Assembly (NCBI GenBank): GCA_003522805.1
Contig: DPIB01000132.1
Location: 1 to 28,938, forward strand
Length of the DNA: 28,938 nucleotides
Reading direction: 5' to 3'
DNA from: Fervidobacterium sp.
GTDB taxonomy: Bacteria; Thermotogota; Thermotogae; Thermotogales; Fervidobacteriaceae
Position 1 is the first letter of the stretch; every line of letters starts with the position of its first letter. Below the pieces are notes generated by a model. That model saw nothing but the letters and a program-made list of their open reading frames with translations. It was not told the DNA's origin and did no database searches. Positions 1 to 6,751 of the stretch are shown here, one piece after another. The translations under genes were made by a program, and so were the position numbers.

Positions 1-268
1 ATTCTTTTGAACCAAGCTGGATATCTTGAATAGAAAGAAACACAGGATGTCCTCCTTCTTCTGCAAATGCAGTTTCAAAGGCTAGACGAGTCCTTGTTGA
101 TCTTTTTTCGAAGATGAGAGCCAGTGTTTTTCCAACAAATCTTTGGTGCCTGATTCCGGACCTAGTCTCTGCCTTAACTTGCTTTGCAATATCGAGAAGA
201 TACCTGATTTCCTCAGGTGTGTTATCCATAAGTGATAACAATGACCGCCCCTTCATGTTTACTGCCAT
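1..268 (-). CDS. argF: Ornithine carbamoyltransferase, N-terminal part (cut by window edge)
   Basis: Transfers the carbamoyl group of carbamoyl phosphate to ornithine to give citrulline in arginine synthesis; cytosolic. About 89 N-terminal residues are visible. They begin MAVNMKGRSLLSLMDNTPEE and continue with the typical carbamoyltransferase helix (IRYLLDIAKQVKAE) and the carbamoyl-phosphate loop STRTR at residues 57-61, followed by LAFETAFAEEGG. The GRSLLSLMD opening is that of OTCases rather than aspartate carbamoyltransferases. An in-frame ATG at 274 sits 1 base from the GGAGG motif (276-280); the ATG at 268 has a 7-base gap, so 268 is chosen. The gene appears to have its own promoter and a leader of about 100 bases. 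The C-terminal ornithine-binding domain lies outside the window. Confidence 0.93.
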   Translation of the reverse strand, partial: MAVNMKGRSLLSLMDNTPEEIRYLLDIAKQVKAETRSGIRHQRFVGKTLALIFEKRSTRTRLAFETAFAEEGGHPVFLSIQDIQLGSKE

Positions 269-320
269 GTTCATACCTCCCTGAAAATATTATGTGGAAA
301 CGATTTAGCCTCCTCTCGAT

Positions 321-350
321 CCCATTAATGAAATGGGTAATGAAATGGGT
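321..350. repeat. Tandem 12-bp repeat with alternative hairpins in the argF leader
   Basis: TAATGAAATGGG occurs twice in tandem (326-337 and 338-349), preceded by CCCATT (321-326). CCCATT can pair with either AATGGG copy, so two exclusive stems are possible in the leader RNA upstream of the argF ribosome site. On the + strand the second stem is followed by TTTTT, but no gene there needs a terminator. Confidence 0.5.
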
Positions 351-374
351 TTTTCGACAGTGTTCGGCAATAAA

Positions 375-403
375 AATATACCTGTTATTTTGACAAAATA
401 CAA
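375..403 (-). promoter_or_regulatory. Probable sigma-A promoter for argF
   Basis: Read leftward, TTGTAT (398-403) and TATATT (375-380) are separated by exactly 17 bases, giving a start near 368 and a leader of about 100 bases before argF. The box is overlapped by an inverted repeat (378-416), so it may be repressed. Inferred from sequence only. Confidence 0.45.
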
Positions 404-416
404 ATCAAACAGGTAT
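378..416. promoter_or_regulatory. Inverted repeat overlapping the argF promoter (candidate operator)
   Basis: ATACCTGTT (378-386) and AACAGGTAT (408-416) form a perfect 9-bp inverted repeat with a 21-base spacer that spans the -10/-35 boxes. Inside lies a second near-palindrome, ATTTTGACAAAAT (387-399). Neither looks like the usual ArgR ARG box. The placement suits a repressor site, but the regulator is unknown. Confidence 0.5.
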
Positions 417-441
417 GAGCATACTTGCGCATTTGCGAATA

Positions 442-894
442 TTAGAACGTATACCCCACTGAAAACTCTATACCCTCGTACTTTGTGCTATCTATAAGGT
501 ATAACGAATATATTCCAGTATTTAAGAGTAAATTTCCAAAATAGTACTTTGCACCAACTCTCGCAATACTGGTTATATTCTCGAAACCGAAATTATTTAT
601 TGGTACAATCATTCCCCCTGTACCATAAAGTGAGATTGTCCCGATGCTTAGTTTGATGTCGTATTTTGCAGTTCCACCGATCATTCCCAGGTATAGTTGC
701 GAAAAATCTGAAATAAACATTACAGATATCCCACTGGTCGTATTTGGGGCATTTTGTCTGACACCGAACGTGTTGAATTCAAACGCATAAAACATTTGAT
801 TTGAAAAAGAGTAGAGAATTCCACCGTTCAGTTCAAAAGAAAAAACTGTTGATATTGCAAGGATGAGAAAGAGAATTAAAAACGCTTTTTTCAC
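442..894 (-). CDS. Small exported protein, possibly beta-rich outer-membrane/periplasmic
   Basis: 150 residues, no recognised family. The first 19 residues are a clear signal peptide (Lys-Lys, then a Leu/Ile/Phe core ending near VFSF). The rest has alternating aromatic and small polar residues with many Gly and Tyr, and ends GYTF with a terminal Phe. That pattern resembles short outer-membrane beta-barrels, though 150 residues is small for one. The start is GTG at 894 with GGGGG about 9 bases upstream. It follows the LytR-like gene by 22 bases and is probably the last gene of the hslV operon. Gene is likely real; function unknown. Confidence 0.75.
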   Translation of the reverse strand: MKKAFLILFLILAISTVFSFELNGGILYSFSNQMFYAFEFNTFGVRQNAPNTTSGISVMFISDFSQLYLGMIGGTAKYDIKLSIGTISLYGTGGMIVPINNFGFENITSIARVGAKYYFGNLLLNTGIYSLYLIDSTKYEGIEFSVGYTF

Positions 895-916
895 CTTAAG
901 AGTCCCCCTTTCTAAG

Positions 917-1639
917 TTATTTTTCCAGTTCTTTTACGATATCTTCTAATCTGTCTTCATCGATATATGATCTCAAATACACTCTATTACCGACAGTAAT
1001 TTTTAAAGGAGCTTTAGTCAGCATAGGTATATCATGTCCCCTTAAACTGTAAGTGCCAAGTCCATAGTAAAGCTTTGCGAGTGAAGATTCTGTGATATTG
1101 GACTCTGGTCTCATCGAAGAGACTTGTGAACCCAAAACAAAGTAATCCGTAAATTTGAGTCCTCTTCTTCCGTAGTTTACAATAAAATCGTCCATACTAT
1201 TAACCCCTGTTTTCTTGAAAAATTCCTCCCTTTGTGGTAGAAAATAAACAAAATCTGGTTTCAGTCCTATCAATTCCGCAAATAGAATTGAAAAATCTCT
1301 TGGATTTGACGTTCCAACTTCGAGATTTTTTGAGTAAATGTAAGTCGTATTAGGTATATCTATAAGCTCAACGGTTCTATTTCTTCCGTTTACGATGATT
1401 ATCTTGTTATTTTTACTCAAGAAAGCATCATTATCTTGTAAATTACTTTTCTCAACGTAGAAATAATAGAAAGAGATCTTATCGAGGGAGAACTCTTCCG
1501 AGTTCCTGACTATGAATACTTTTGATCCAACAAACATCCCAACAACTGCGAGTAATATGAGAATAGAAATAACAATTGGTTTACCTAAATTCCTTTCCTT
1601 TTTTTGCTTCTTTCCAACGTATGAGTGCTTTGCCTTCAT
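917..1639 (-). CDS. Membrane-anchored extracytoplasmic protein, possibly LytR/LCP-related
   Basis: 240 residues: a basic cytoplasmic tail (1-20, KKQKKERNLGK), one membrane helix (about 21-43) and an outer domain of about 195 residues. The region around residues 115-135 (SILFAELIGLKPDFVYFLP) and the following DDFIVNYGRRGLKF vaguely recall LytR-CpsA-Psr folds, but the conserved Arg/Asp pattern of active LCP phosphotransferases is not clear to me. The ATG overlaps the yqeK stop as ATGA (1636-1639), so the two genes are translationally coupled; GGAGAG lies just upstream. Function is not known. Confidence 0.8.
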   Translation of the reverse strand: MKAKHSYVGKKQKKERNLGKPIVISILILLAVVGMFVGSKVFIVRNSEEFSLDKISFYYFYVEKSNLQDNDAFLSKNNKIIIVNGRNRTVELIDIPNTTYIYSKNLEVGTSNPRDFSILFAELIGLKPDFVYFLPQREEFFKKTGVNSMDDFIVNYGRRGLKFTDYFVLGSQVSSMRPESNITESSLAKLYYGLGTYSLRGHDIPMLTKAPLKITVGNRVYLRSYIDEDRLEDIVKELEK

Positions 1640-2223
1640 ATCTTCTCTCCTTCCATTAGCTTGTTCCAGGTATTCACCGTCTCTGGTAACAGATACAGGT
1701 TATGATTGACTGCGTAATCAATTTTATTCCTAATTACTTCTACATAGGCGATATCTAGGTCATAGAATGCGATCTCTCTAAGTTGATTGACTTTATCATA
1801 GACCCTTGTAAGTTCTAGAGAGTCTGCTAGTACAAGAGCTTTGCCTAATGCCCCAAAATCAGGATGCCCAGATGTATGGTACGCAACTCCAAGCAATATA
1901 TCCTCATCTTCTATTCCAAATCTTCTTTTAAGGTATGCTGAAGAAACTAATCCGTGAATCAGTATTGGTCTTTTTGCAAAAAGTTCCGAAATCTCAATTC
2001 CGTAACAATTTGCCATTTTCGATAATTTGTTACTGGGAGTATCTCTAAACAGATCATGAGCCAAAGCCATAACAGCAAGTTTATCTTCACTAAGTGCGTA
2101 TCTTTTCGCCAAGCGTTTACAGAAGTCCAAAACACCGTAAACGTGTGATTTTCGCTCTTCAAGAACAAGCAAATTAATGTGCTTTTCTAATTCATTTGCA
2201 ATCTCCATATAATCAATCTGCAT
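1636..2223 (-). CDS. yqeK: YqeK-type HD hydrolase (symmetrical Ap4A hydrolase family)
   Basis: 195 residues, the usual YqeK length. Members hydrolyse diadenosine tetraphosphate to two ADP using a di-iron HD centre. Expected ligands are visible: H27 (SHVYGV), H56-D57 (ALAHDLFRD), H90 (ILIHGL), H116 (AYHTSGHPD) and D134 (LADSLE). In many Firmicutes yqeK lies beside nadD and rsfS; here it sits between a DUF503 gene and a membrane protein. The ATG at 2223 follows a GGAGG by about 10 bases; Met6 is a less likely start. Activity is inferred from the family. Confidence 0.88.
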   Translation of the reverse strand: MQIDYMEIANELEKHINLLVLEERKSHVYGVLDFCKRLAKRYALSEDKLAVMALAHDLFRDTPSNKLSKMANCYGIEISELFAKRPILIHGLVSSAYLKRRFGIEDEDILLGVAYHTSGHPDFGALGKALVLADSLELTRVYDKVNQLREIAFYDLDIAYVEVIRNKIDYAVNHNLYLLPETVNTWNKLMEGEKI

Positions 2224-2256
2224 CCTTATCTAGCCTCCATAATCTGTGGATAAGAG

Positions 2257-2538
2257 CTAGAAGTGATGAAAATCATATTCAAATTTCTCCACAGTATAAA
2301 GTAATTCAAGGTGTTGCTCTATGTTGTTTATTTTGGTTTCACAGTCGCTTTCATTAATTGTAGCAAAAGCAACACCTATCATCACATAATCTTTGGAATC
2401 TTGTTTTCCACATTCGATTGCAGATACTTCAAACCTTTTTTTGAGTTCGTTGGTTAATCTTTTTACTATACTTCGCTTTTCTTTTAGCGAGGTAATACCG
2501 AATAGTTTTATAATCACAGTCCCGTATCCTACAACCAT
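2257..2538 (-). CDS. DUF503 / YlxP-like protein
   Basis: 93 residues covering the whole DUF503 domain: an N-terminal beta-strand (VGYGTVIIKLFG), the characteristic SLKEKRSIVKRL segment at about 16-27, and a second half with VSAIECGKQDSKDYVMIGVAF. YlxP proteins are small ferredoxin-like folds often encoded near nusA-infB-rbfA and suspected to help ribosome assembly or RNA binding; the role is not firmly established. RBS GAGGTAAATGT precedes the ATG at 2538. It lies 40 bases after hslV and 33 before yqeK, in one operon. Confidence 0.88.
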   Translation of the reverse strand: MVVGYGTVIIKLFGITSLKEKRSIVKRLTNELKKRFEVSAIECGKQDSKDYVMIGVAFATINESDCETKINNIEQHLELLYTVEKFEYDFHHF

Positions 2539-2578
2539 ACATTTACCTCAAGTATACTAAACACAGTAAAAGTACTGC

Positions 2579-3139
2579 CTATAATTCCTCGATTACTATG
2601 TTCTCATTTGTGTATATACATATCTCGCTTGCTATCTTCATAGATTCTTCTGCTATCTTTCTTGCATCAAAATCTGTGTTTCTTAACAACGCTCGTGCTG
2701 CTGCCAAAGCATATGCCCCTCCAGAACCAATTGCCGCAATATTTTCATCAGGCTGAACAACTTCGCCCGTGCCAGAAAGAATAAGCAGATGTTCCTTGTC
2801 TGCAACGATAAGCATTGCTTCAAGTCTTCTAAGAGCACGGTCTAATCTCCAATCTTTAGCTAATTCGACGGATGCCTTCATTAAATTCCCATTCCATTCT
2901 CTGTATTTATTCTCGAATCGCTCGAGCAATGTCATTGCATCAGCAACAGACCCAGCAAAACCAGCTAATACTTGCCCGTCACCCACTTTCCTTACCTTTC
3001 GAGCATTGCCTTTCATCACAGTCTCACCATACGTTACCTGTCCGTCACCAGCTATGACTACCTTTCCATCTTTCTTCACCGCAAGTATCGTTGTTGAACG
3101 CCACGCCCTTTTTCCCTCTTCATCGTGAAATTCGTACAT
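2579..3139 (-). CDS. hslV: ATP-dependent protease proteolytic subunit HslV (ClpQ)
   Basis: 186 residues. HslV is a proteasome-beta-like threonine peptidase that forms a double hexamer capped by the HslU ATPase. The nucleophile is the Thr of STTILAV (T16), so a propeptide of about 15 residues must be removed; most HslVs have only a Met or a few residues there. Conserved blocks follow: [63 protein letters not shown] and the C-terminal [14 protein letters not shown]. The start is ATG at 3139 with GAGGTGATAAG upstream. hslU is not next to it: the following gene is DUF503. HslU must be encoded elsewhere. Confidence 0.95.
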   Translation of the reverse strand: MYEFHDEEGKRAWRSTTILAVKKDGKVVIAGDGQVTYGETVMKGNARKVRKVGDGQVLAGFAGSVADAMTLLERFENKYREWNGNLMKASVELAKDWRLDRALRRLEAMLIVADKEHLLILSGTGEVVQPDENIAAIGSGGAYALAAARALLRNTDFDARKIAEESMKIASEICIYTNENIVIEEL

Positions 3140-3169
3140 CTTATCACCTCGCTCAAAACGGCAGAATCC

Positions 3170-3198
3170 ATTCTCATGGAAAATAATATACCGTTCAA
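3170..3198 (-). promoter_or_regulatory. Weak promoter candidate for the hslV operon
   Basis: Read leftward, TTGAAC (3193-3198) and GAGAAT (3170-3175) are 17 bases apart, about 30 bases before the hslV start. The -10 is poor, and transcription could instead come through the repeat element from sua5. Otherwise I see nothing clear between hslV and the element (3140-3295). Confidence 0.3.
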
Positions 3199-3295
3199 TT
3201 TTGTTGTACTATACTTACCACTACTTGCCACGTCCTCTGTTCCACGCTCTTCGTTGCCCTTTGATTTGAATAGTAGATAATTCATCAAAATAGAA

Positions 3296-3630
3296 CACAA
3301 GAAACTCCACCTTCTACAATGTGGAGAGGAATGTGCCCTCCCATCCTTTCGAAATCACATAGACCACAATAAACCATAGATGGTAATCCTCCTTAGTGGA
3401 GTTAAGTGCTCATCCCCAATGTTAGACAGGCTTGTTATGTATTATAGGTTACTATCCCTACCTCTCAGGACTGTTTAGACCCATACGACAGAATCTACGC
3501 TTAGAACTTGAGCAGTAGTCGAAGGTGTCATGACCTGTCTAACGTAGCCTGATGGCCTTACGACCTTGGTTGAGGGTAGTCAACTAAGGTTTTGACAAGC
3601 CTCCACCTCTATTGGCGGTAGGTAGTTGAC
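3296..3630 (-). mobile_element. IS200/IS605-like non-autonomous element, copy 1 (omegaRNA-like repeat)
   Basis: This fills the gene-poor stretch between hslV and sua5 and is closely similar to 9826-10227. In its own orientation (leftward) it opens with GTCAACTACCTACCGCCAAT. Left-end hairpin: arms at 3614-3622 and 3600-3607 with one bulged A. It is enclosed by a perfect 8-bp inverted repeat GTCAACTA/TAGTTGAC (3623-3630, 3579-3586). The right end has a CTCCAC/GTGGAG hairpin (3305-3310, 3321-3326). A 56-base block (3450-3505) is identical in copy 2. No transposase is present. The last bases of sua5, including its stop codon, are element sequence. The right boundary is uncertain by about 10 bases. 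The family assignment rests on the end-hairpin layout and is inferred. Confidence 0.75.
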
Positions 3631-4619
3631 TCCTTAGAAACAGCCTTTTTTATCCTGTTCATTATCGAAAAGAATATACCATATTCTGGGAATTTTTCAA
3701 TCACTGCCTCCTTATACTGGCTCTTATCGAGATAACGGAGACTTCTATAAAGATTCTGCGCAACTGTGTATGGTTTCTCAAATTCGCCGATGATATAAAC
3801 ATTACTAGCATTCTGGAGAAACTTCTCCTTTGTTTCCCTAGTACACAATATTAAGACGTCCTTATCAATGAATTTCACAAGCTCAGAAGCTTCAGCTAGG
3901 TGTAAACTCTTATCTGGTGCATAATGACGGTATTTCATTCCTGGAGCTTGGGGTTTTTCATCGTATTCTCCTTGATAATACTCAACACTCCCAAACACTG
4001 CCCTCAATTCTTCTATCGTTATAGGCCCCGGCCTTAGCACCAGTGGAATGGGTTTAGTAAGATCTACGATCGTCGATTCAATTCCAAAAGCACTCTCTCC
4101 AGCGTCAATTATGCATTCTATACGATATCTCAAATCTTCAATTACGGTGGCTGCATCCGTGGGGCTAGGTTTACCAGAAATATTAGCACTTGGTGCCGCG
4201 ATGGGGCCTGAGCAACTTGCCAATCTCTGAGCAACTGGGTGGGCAGGTATCCTTACACCTACGGTATTCAACCCTGCAGTTACATCGTATGGAATGCTCT
4301 TTTTTTTTCTAAGGACAAATGTTATGGGCCCTGGGGTTATTCTCTCGACTATATCTATGTACTTCTCGTCTATGTACGCAATTTCTTCGATCCTTTTCGC
4401 GGAGTCGATATGAACAATCAAAGGATTATCTGCAGGTCGGCCCTTCACTTGGAATATCTTCTTCACTGCATCAGAATTTGTTGCAAGTGCCCCCAACCCA
4501 TAGACCGTTTCTGTTGGAAATGCAACAAGTCCACCGTTCTTCAAAATATCACATGCTATATCGATGGGATCGGTGTACAAATCTTTGATCTGTATTATCT
4601 TTGTTTCAATGCAATGCAT
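3609..4619 (-). CDS. sua5: Threonylcarbamoyl-AMP synthase, Sua5/YwlC/TsaC type
   Basis: 336 residues; makes L-threonylcarbamoyl-AMP from Thr, bicarbonate and ATP, the first step of tRNA t6A37 formation. The YrdC domain shows PTETVYGLG (35-43), KGRPADNPL (59-67) and APSANISGKPSPT (142-154). The linker PGMKYRHYAP (226-235) leads into a C-terminal Sua5 domain, so this is the long Sua5 form rather than short TsaC. Start: ATG at 4619, GAGGTG upstream. It is the last gene of the ABC/PLD operon, 18 bases after the PLD gene. Oddity: the last seven residues (ESTTYRQ) and the TAG stop largely derive from the left end of the inserted repeat element; the natural end was probably near KKAVSK. Confidence 0.95.
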   Translation of the reverse strand: MHCIETKIIQIKDLYTDPIDIACDILKNGGLVAFPTETVYGLGALATNSDAVKKIFQVKGRPADNPLIVHIDSAKRIEEIAYIDEKYIDIVERITPGPITFVLRKKKSIPYDVTAGLNTVGVRIPAHPVAQRLASCSGPIAAPSANISGKPSPTDAATVIEDLRYRIECIIDAGESAFGIESTIVDLTKPIPLVLRPGPITIEELRAVFGSVEYYQGEYDEKPQAPGMKYRHYAPDKSLHLAEASELVKFIDKDVLILCTRETKEKFLQNASNVYIIGEFEKPYTVAQNLYRSLRYLDKSQYKEAVIEKFPEYGIFFSIMNRIKKAVSKESTTYRQ

Positions 4620-4637
4620 GATTCACCTCAAAATGTT

Positions 4638-5534
4638 TCAAAATACCGAATTCTCTATCTCTGAAAATACCCTTTCATACTCCTTGACTAGTTGCTTATC
4701 TCTTGTTATATAGATCATCTCCACGTTTTTATGGAAACCGCTCTCCGTGTAATTCGTAGAACCTGTGATAAGTGTACCATCTGCTAAAATGAATTTGTGA
4801 TGTAACATCCTTGATTCTACCACTTTGATATTCCTGGTACTCACCTTATACAGAGGGCTACTTCGAAACCACTTATCGGTGAGAATTCGTACGTCTACGC
4901 CCTTACTCTCTTTGAATTTCAGTGCTGAAACTAAATTTGCATCCGTTAATGCGTAAATACATACGTAAATTCTCTTATCGGCTTTCAATATCAATTTTAC
5001 TACAGATTCCTCAACATTGTCTATAGGGGAGACCAAAAAGCCATCAGTTGTTGTAATTTTACCGTATTCCCAAGCATTCAGAAAGAATTTCTTGAATCTT
5101 TCTGAGTATTCATTTGAAAAGAAAATAATATCGTTTAGCCCTGTTTCCAATCCACTCTCACTGAAATTTGCGGAACCGAAGACTACGCCATTTTCATTTA
5201 CCATAAACTTCACATGATGCAATCCTTTAGAAATATCCATCTTTGAAGGAAGCTCGACAACTGGATTCTCCGTGAGCACCTTTACATCGATACCCCTATT
5301 AAGCGCATCTGACAGTGTTTTCAAGATAATTGGATGGGAAACATCGAGTGCGGAGACGTACAGAAAATGCTGAGATGAATCGATGAATTGTACAACTTTA
5401 TCAACTAGCGAACCATCTATGGTAAAGAATGCTTCGGCATGATTATGAGATACGTTTGAGATATTTGAGATAAAAATGAAAGAGATAACTGTGACTAGAA
5501 TGACAACCAAGAGCAAGTAAAGCCACTTTTTCAT
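4638..5534 (-). CDS. Membrane-anchored or secreted phospholipase D-like (double HKD) protein
   Basis: 298 residues from the chosen ATG at 5534 (MKKWLYLLLVVILV), which has AGAGGT 6 bases upstream; an ATG 36 bases earlier lacks an RBS. An N-terminal hydrophobic segment (about 3-22) acts as signal peptide or anchor, placing the enzyme outside the cytoplasm. There are two PLD repeats. The second has a full HHKFILADG...GSTNYTESG motif (HxKx4D). The first reads HHVKFMVNE...GSANFSESG, with Glu where Asp is usual. The superfamily includes phosphodiesterases acting on phospholipids or nucleic acids; the substrate cannot be told. It lies between the ABC permeases and sua5 on one transcript. Confidence 0.85.
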   Translation of the reverse strand: MKKWLYLLLVVILVTVISFIFISNISNVSHNHAEAFFTIDGSLVDKVVQFIDSSQHFLYVSALDVSHPIILKTLSDALNRGIDVKVLTENPVVELPSKMDISKGLHHVKFMVNENGVVFGSANFSESGLETGLNDIIFFSNEYSERFKKFFLNAWEYGKITTTDGFLVSPIDNVEESVVKLILKADKRIYVCIYALTDANLVSALKFKESKGVDVRILTDKWFRSSPLYKVSTRNIKVVESRMLHHKFILADGTLITGSTNYTESGFHKNVEMIYITRDKQLVKEYERVFSEIENSVF

Positions 5535-5588
5535 TTCAATACCTCTCAATATATCGCAGTTACGCATCAAGATTTTGAATGTGTATAG

Positions 5589-6692
5589 CTATTCTGAAAC
5601 TCCCAATTTCTTTGCCCTCATTAAAACTATCAATGTACTTACTGCAAGATAGATAAGCGGAACGGTGAAATGATTATATTCAAAACTGTTTAACCCCTTT
5701 ACAACTCTCATGCCATCTACTGTGTAAGTCAATGGCAAAAGACTTGCCAACTTTGTTATGAATGGGCTGAGCATCTTCAATGGAAAATAGAAACCTCCCA
5801 AGAACATCTGAATTTGTAGGAATACTTGTTGAAAGATAAATAAACCTGTTGGATTATTTGAGAAGGTCATTATAGCCAAAGTCAACATCGTTAGAACTGC
5901 ACATGAGAGCAAAGTGTGAATAAGTATAGAAGGTAAATAAGTAATCACATCAACCCCGAGAAAATAAGCAACAAGGCTCAAAACAAATAATGATAATATC
6001 ATACTAATTATGTTAACAATCGCTGCCATTATGTAGATAGTAACCATCTTTGTAGGTGTCGTAGACAGCTTTTTGAACGTTCCCTTACGTCGAAAATATA
6101 CAAGTTCGTTCATAAATCCAAACAGAAAGACGGACATGATAGCCATTCCAACAACGCCGGGATATATGAAATTGTTGTAATCGTACTGCTCTTGCGACAG
6201 GTTATGCACCTCATACTTGACACTTTCCACAACATCCATCGAATTGAATATACCCTTTACTACATCAAAAGCAAGGGCTGAAGATTGCCTAACAGGTGCA
6301 TAATGCAATTCTACTGGTACTTGACGGAATAGCAATGTCCTTCTAAGTAGCAATGCACTTGAATAATTCCTGTCAAAATCCTCTGGTAGAACCACGAGCG
6401 TATCCAATTTATCTTCTTCTATGTTCTTTTTCAGTGTGTCGATCGTTTCTTGTGAATAGTCTGCAATGAATTCAGCGTCCATCTGTTCTATGTCGCTCAA
6501 TATTTTTTCAAGTGTCTTGCTCTCTCCCAATATTTTCACCCTAAATTGTACATTCTCATCCATATTACCAAATATGGCAGTTAGAATCAAAAAAAGTACG
6601 ATCGGGAAAATCGCAAGCCAGAATACGGATTCTTTGGACCTCAGAAAGAGTTGTTTGAAAAGACTGACAAATAAAACTAAATGATTTTTCAT
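5589..6692 (-). CDS. ABC-2 type permease, duplicate B
   Basis: 367 residues, starting at the ATG at 6692 (MKNHLVLFVSLFKQLF) preceded by AAGGAG; the frame stays open upstream to 6755, but the paralogue next door matches from 6692. One N-terminal membrane helix (about 20-38), an extracytoplasmic domain of about 150 residues (QFRVKILGE...NLSQEQYDYNNFIYPG), then about five helices ending in the typical QVFLQIQMFLGGFYFPLKML, TYTVDGMRVVKGL block. It belongs to the drug/polymer exporter ABC-2 family. It is the second of a tandem pair with 6752-7855, sharing long identical stretches, and presumably heterodimerises with another permease here and uses the ATPase at 7874-8764. Confidence 0.88.
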   Translation of the reverse strand: MKNHLVLFVSLFKQLFLRSKESVFWLAIFPIVLFLILTAIFGNMDENVQFRVKILGESKTLEKILSDIEQMDAEFIADYSQETIDTLKKNIEEDKLDTLVVLPEDFDRNYSSALLLRRTLLFRQVPVELHYAPVRQSSALAFDVVKGIFNSMDVVESVKYEVHNLSQEQYDYNNFIYPGVVGMAIMSVFLFGFMNELVYFRRKGTFKKLSTTPTKMVTIYIMAAIVNIISMILSLFVLSLVAYFLGVDVITYLPSILIHTLLSCAVLTMLTLAIMTFSNNPTGLFIFQQVFLQIQMFLGGFYFPLKMLSPFITKLASLLPLTYTVDGMRVVKGLNSFEYNHFTVPLIYLAVSTLIVLMRAKKLGVSE

Positions 6693-6751
6693 GGTACACT
6701 CCTTCACCACAATTTTATTCTGCAAGTTAGAATTTGGTAGGCCTCTATTTT

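Noticed and set aside
2769..3128. 119-codon rightward open frame opposite hslV
   Set aside because: Antisense shadow of a strongly conserved gene; low-complexity Ser/Phe composition.
3076..3300. 74-codon leftward open frame before hslV
   Set aside because: Overlaps hslV in another frame, no family, starts within the element's right end; no RBS.
3305..3326. Right-end hairpin of copy 1 as a rho-independent terminator for sua5
   Set aside because: The loop is 10 bases and the T run after it is short and broken; it matches an element end better.
4239..4664. 141-codon rightward open frame opposite sua5
   Set aside because: Antisense shadow; the Sua5 frame carries all conserved motifs.
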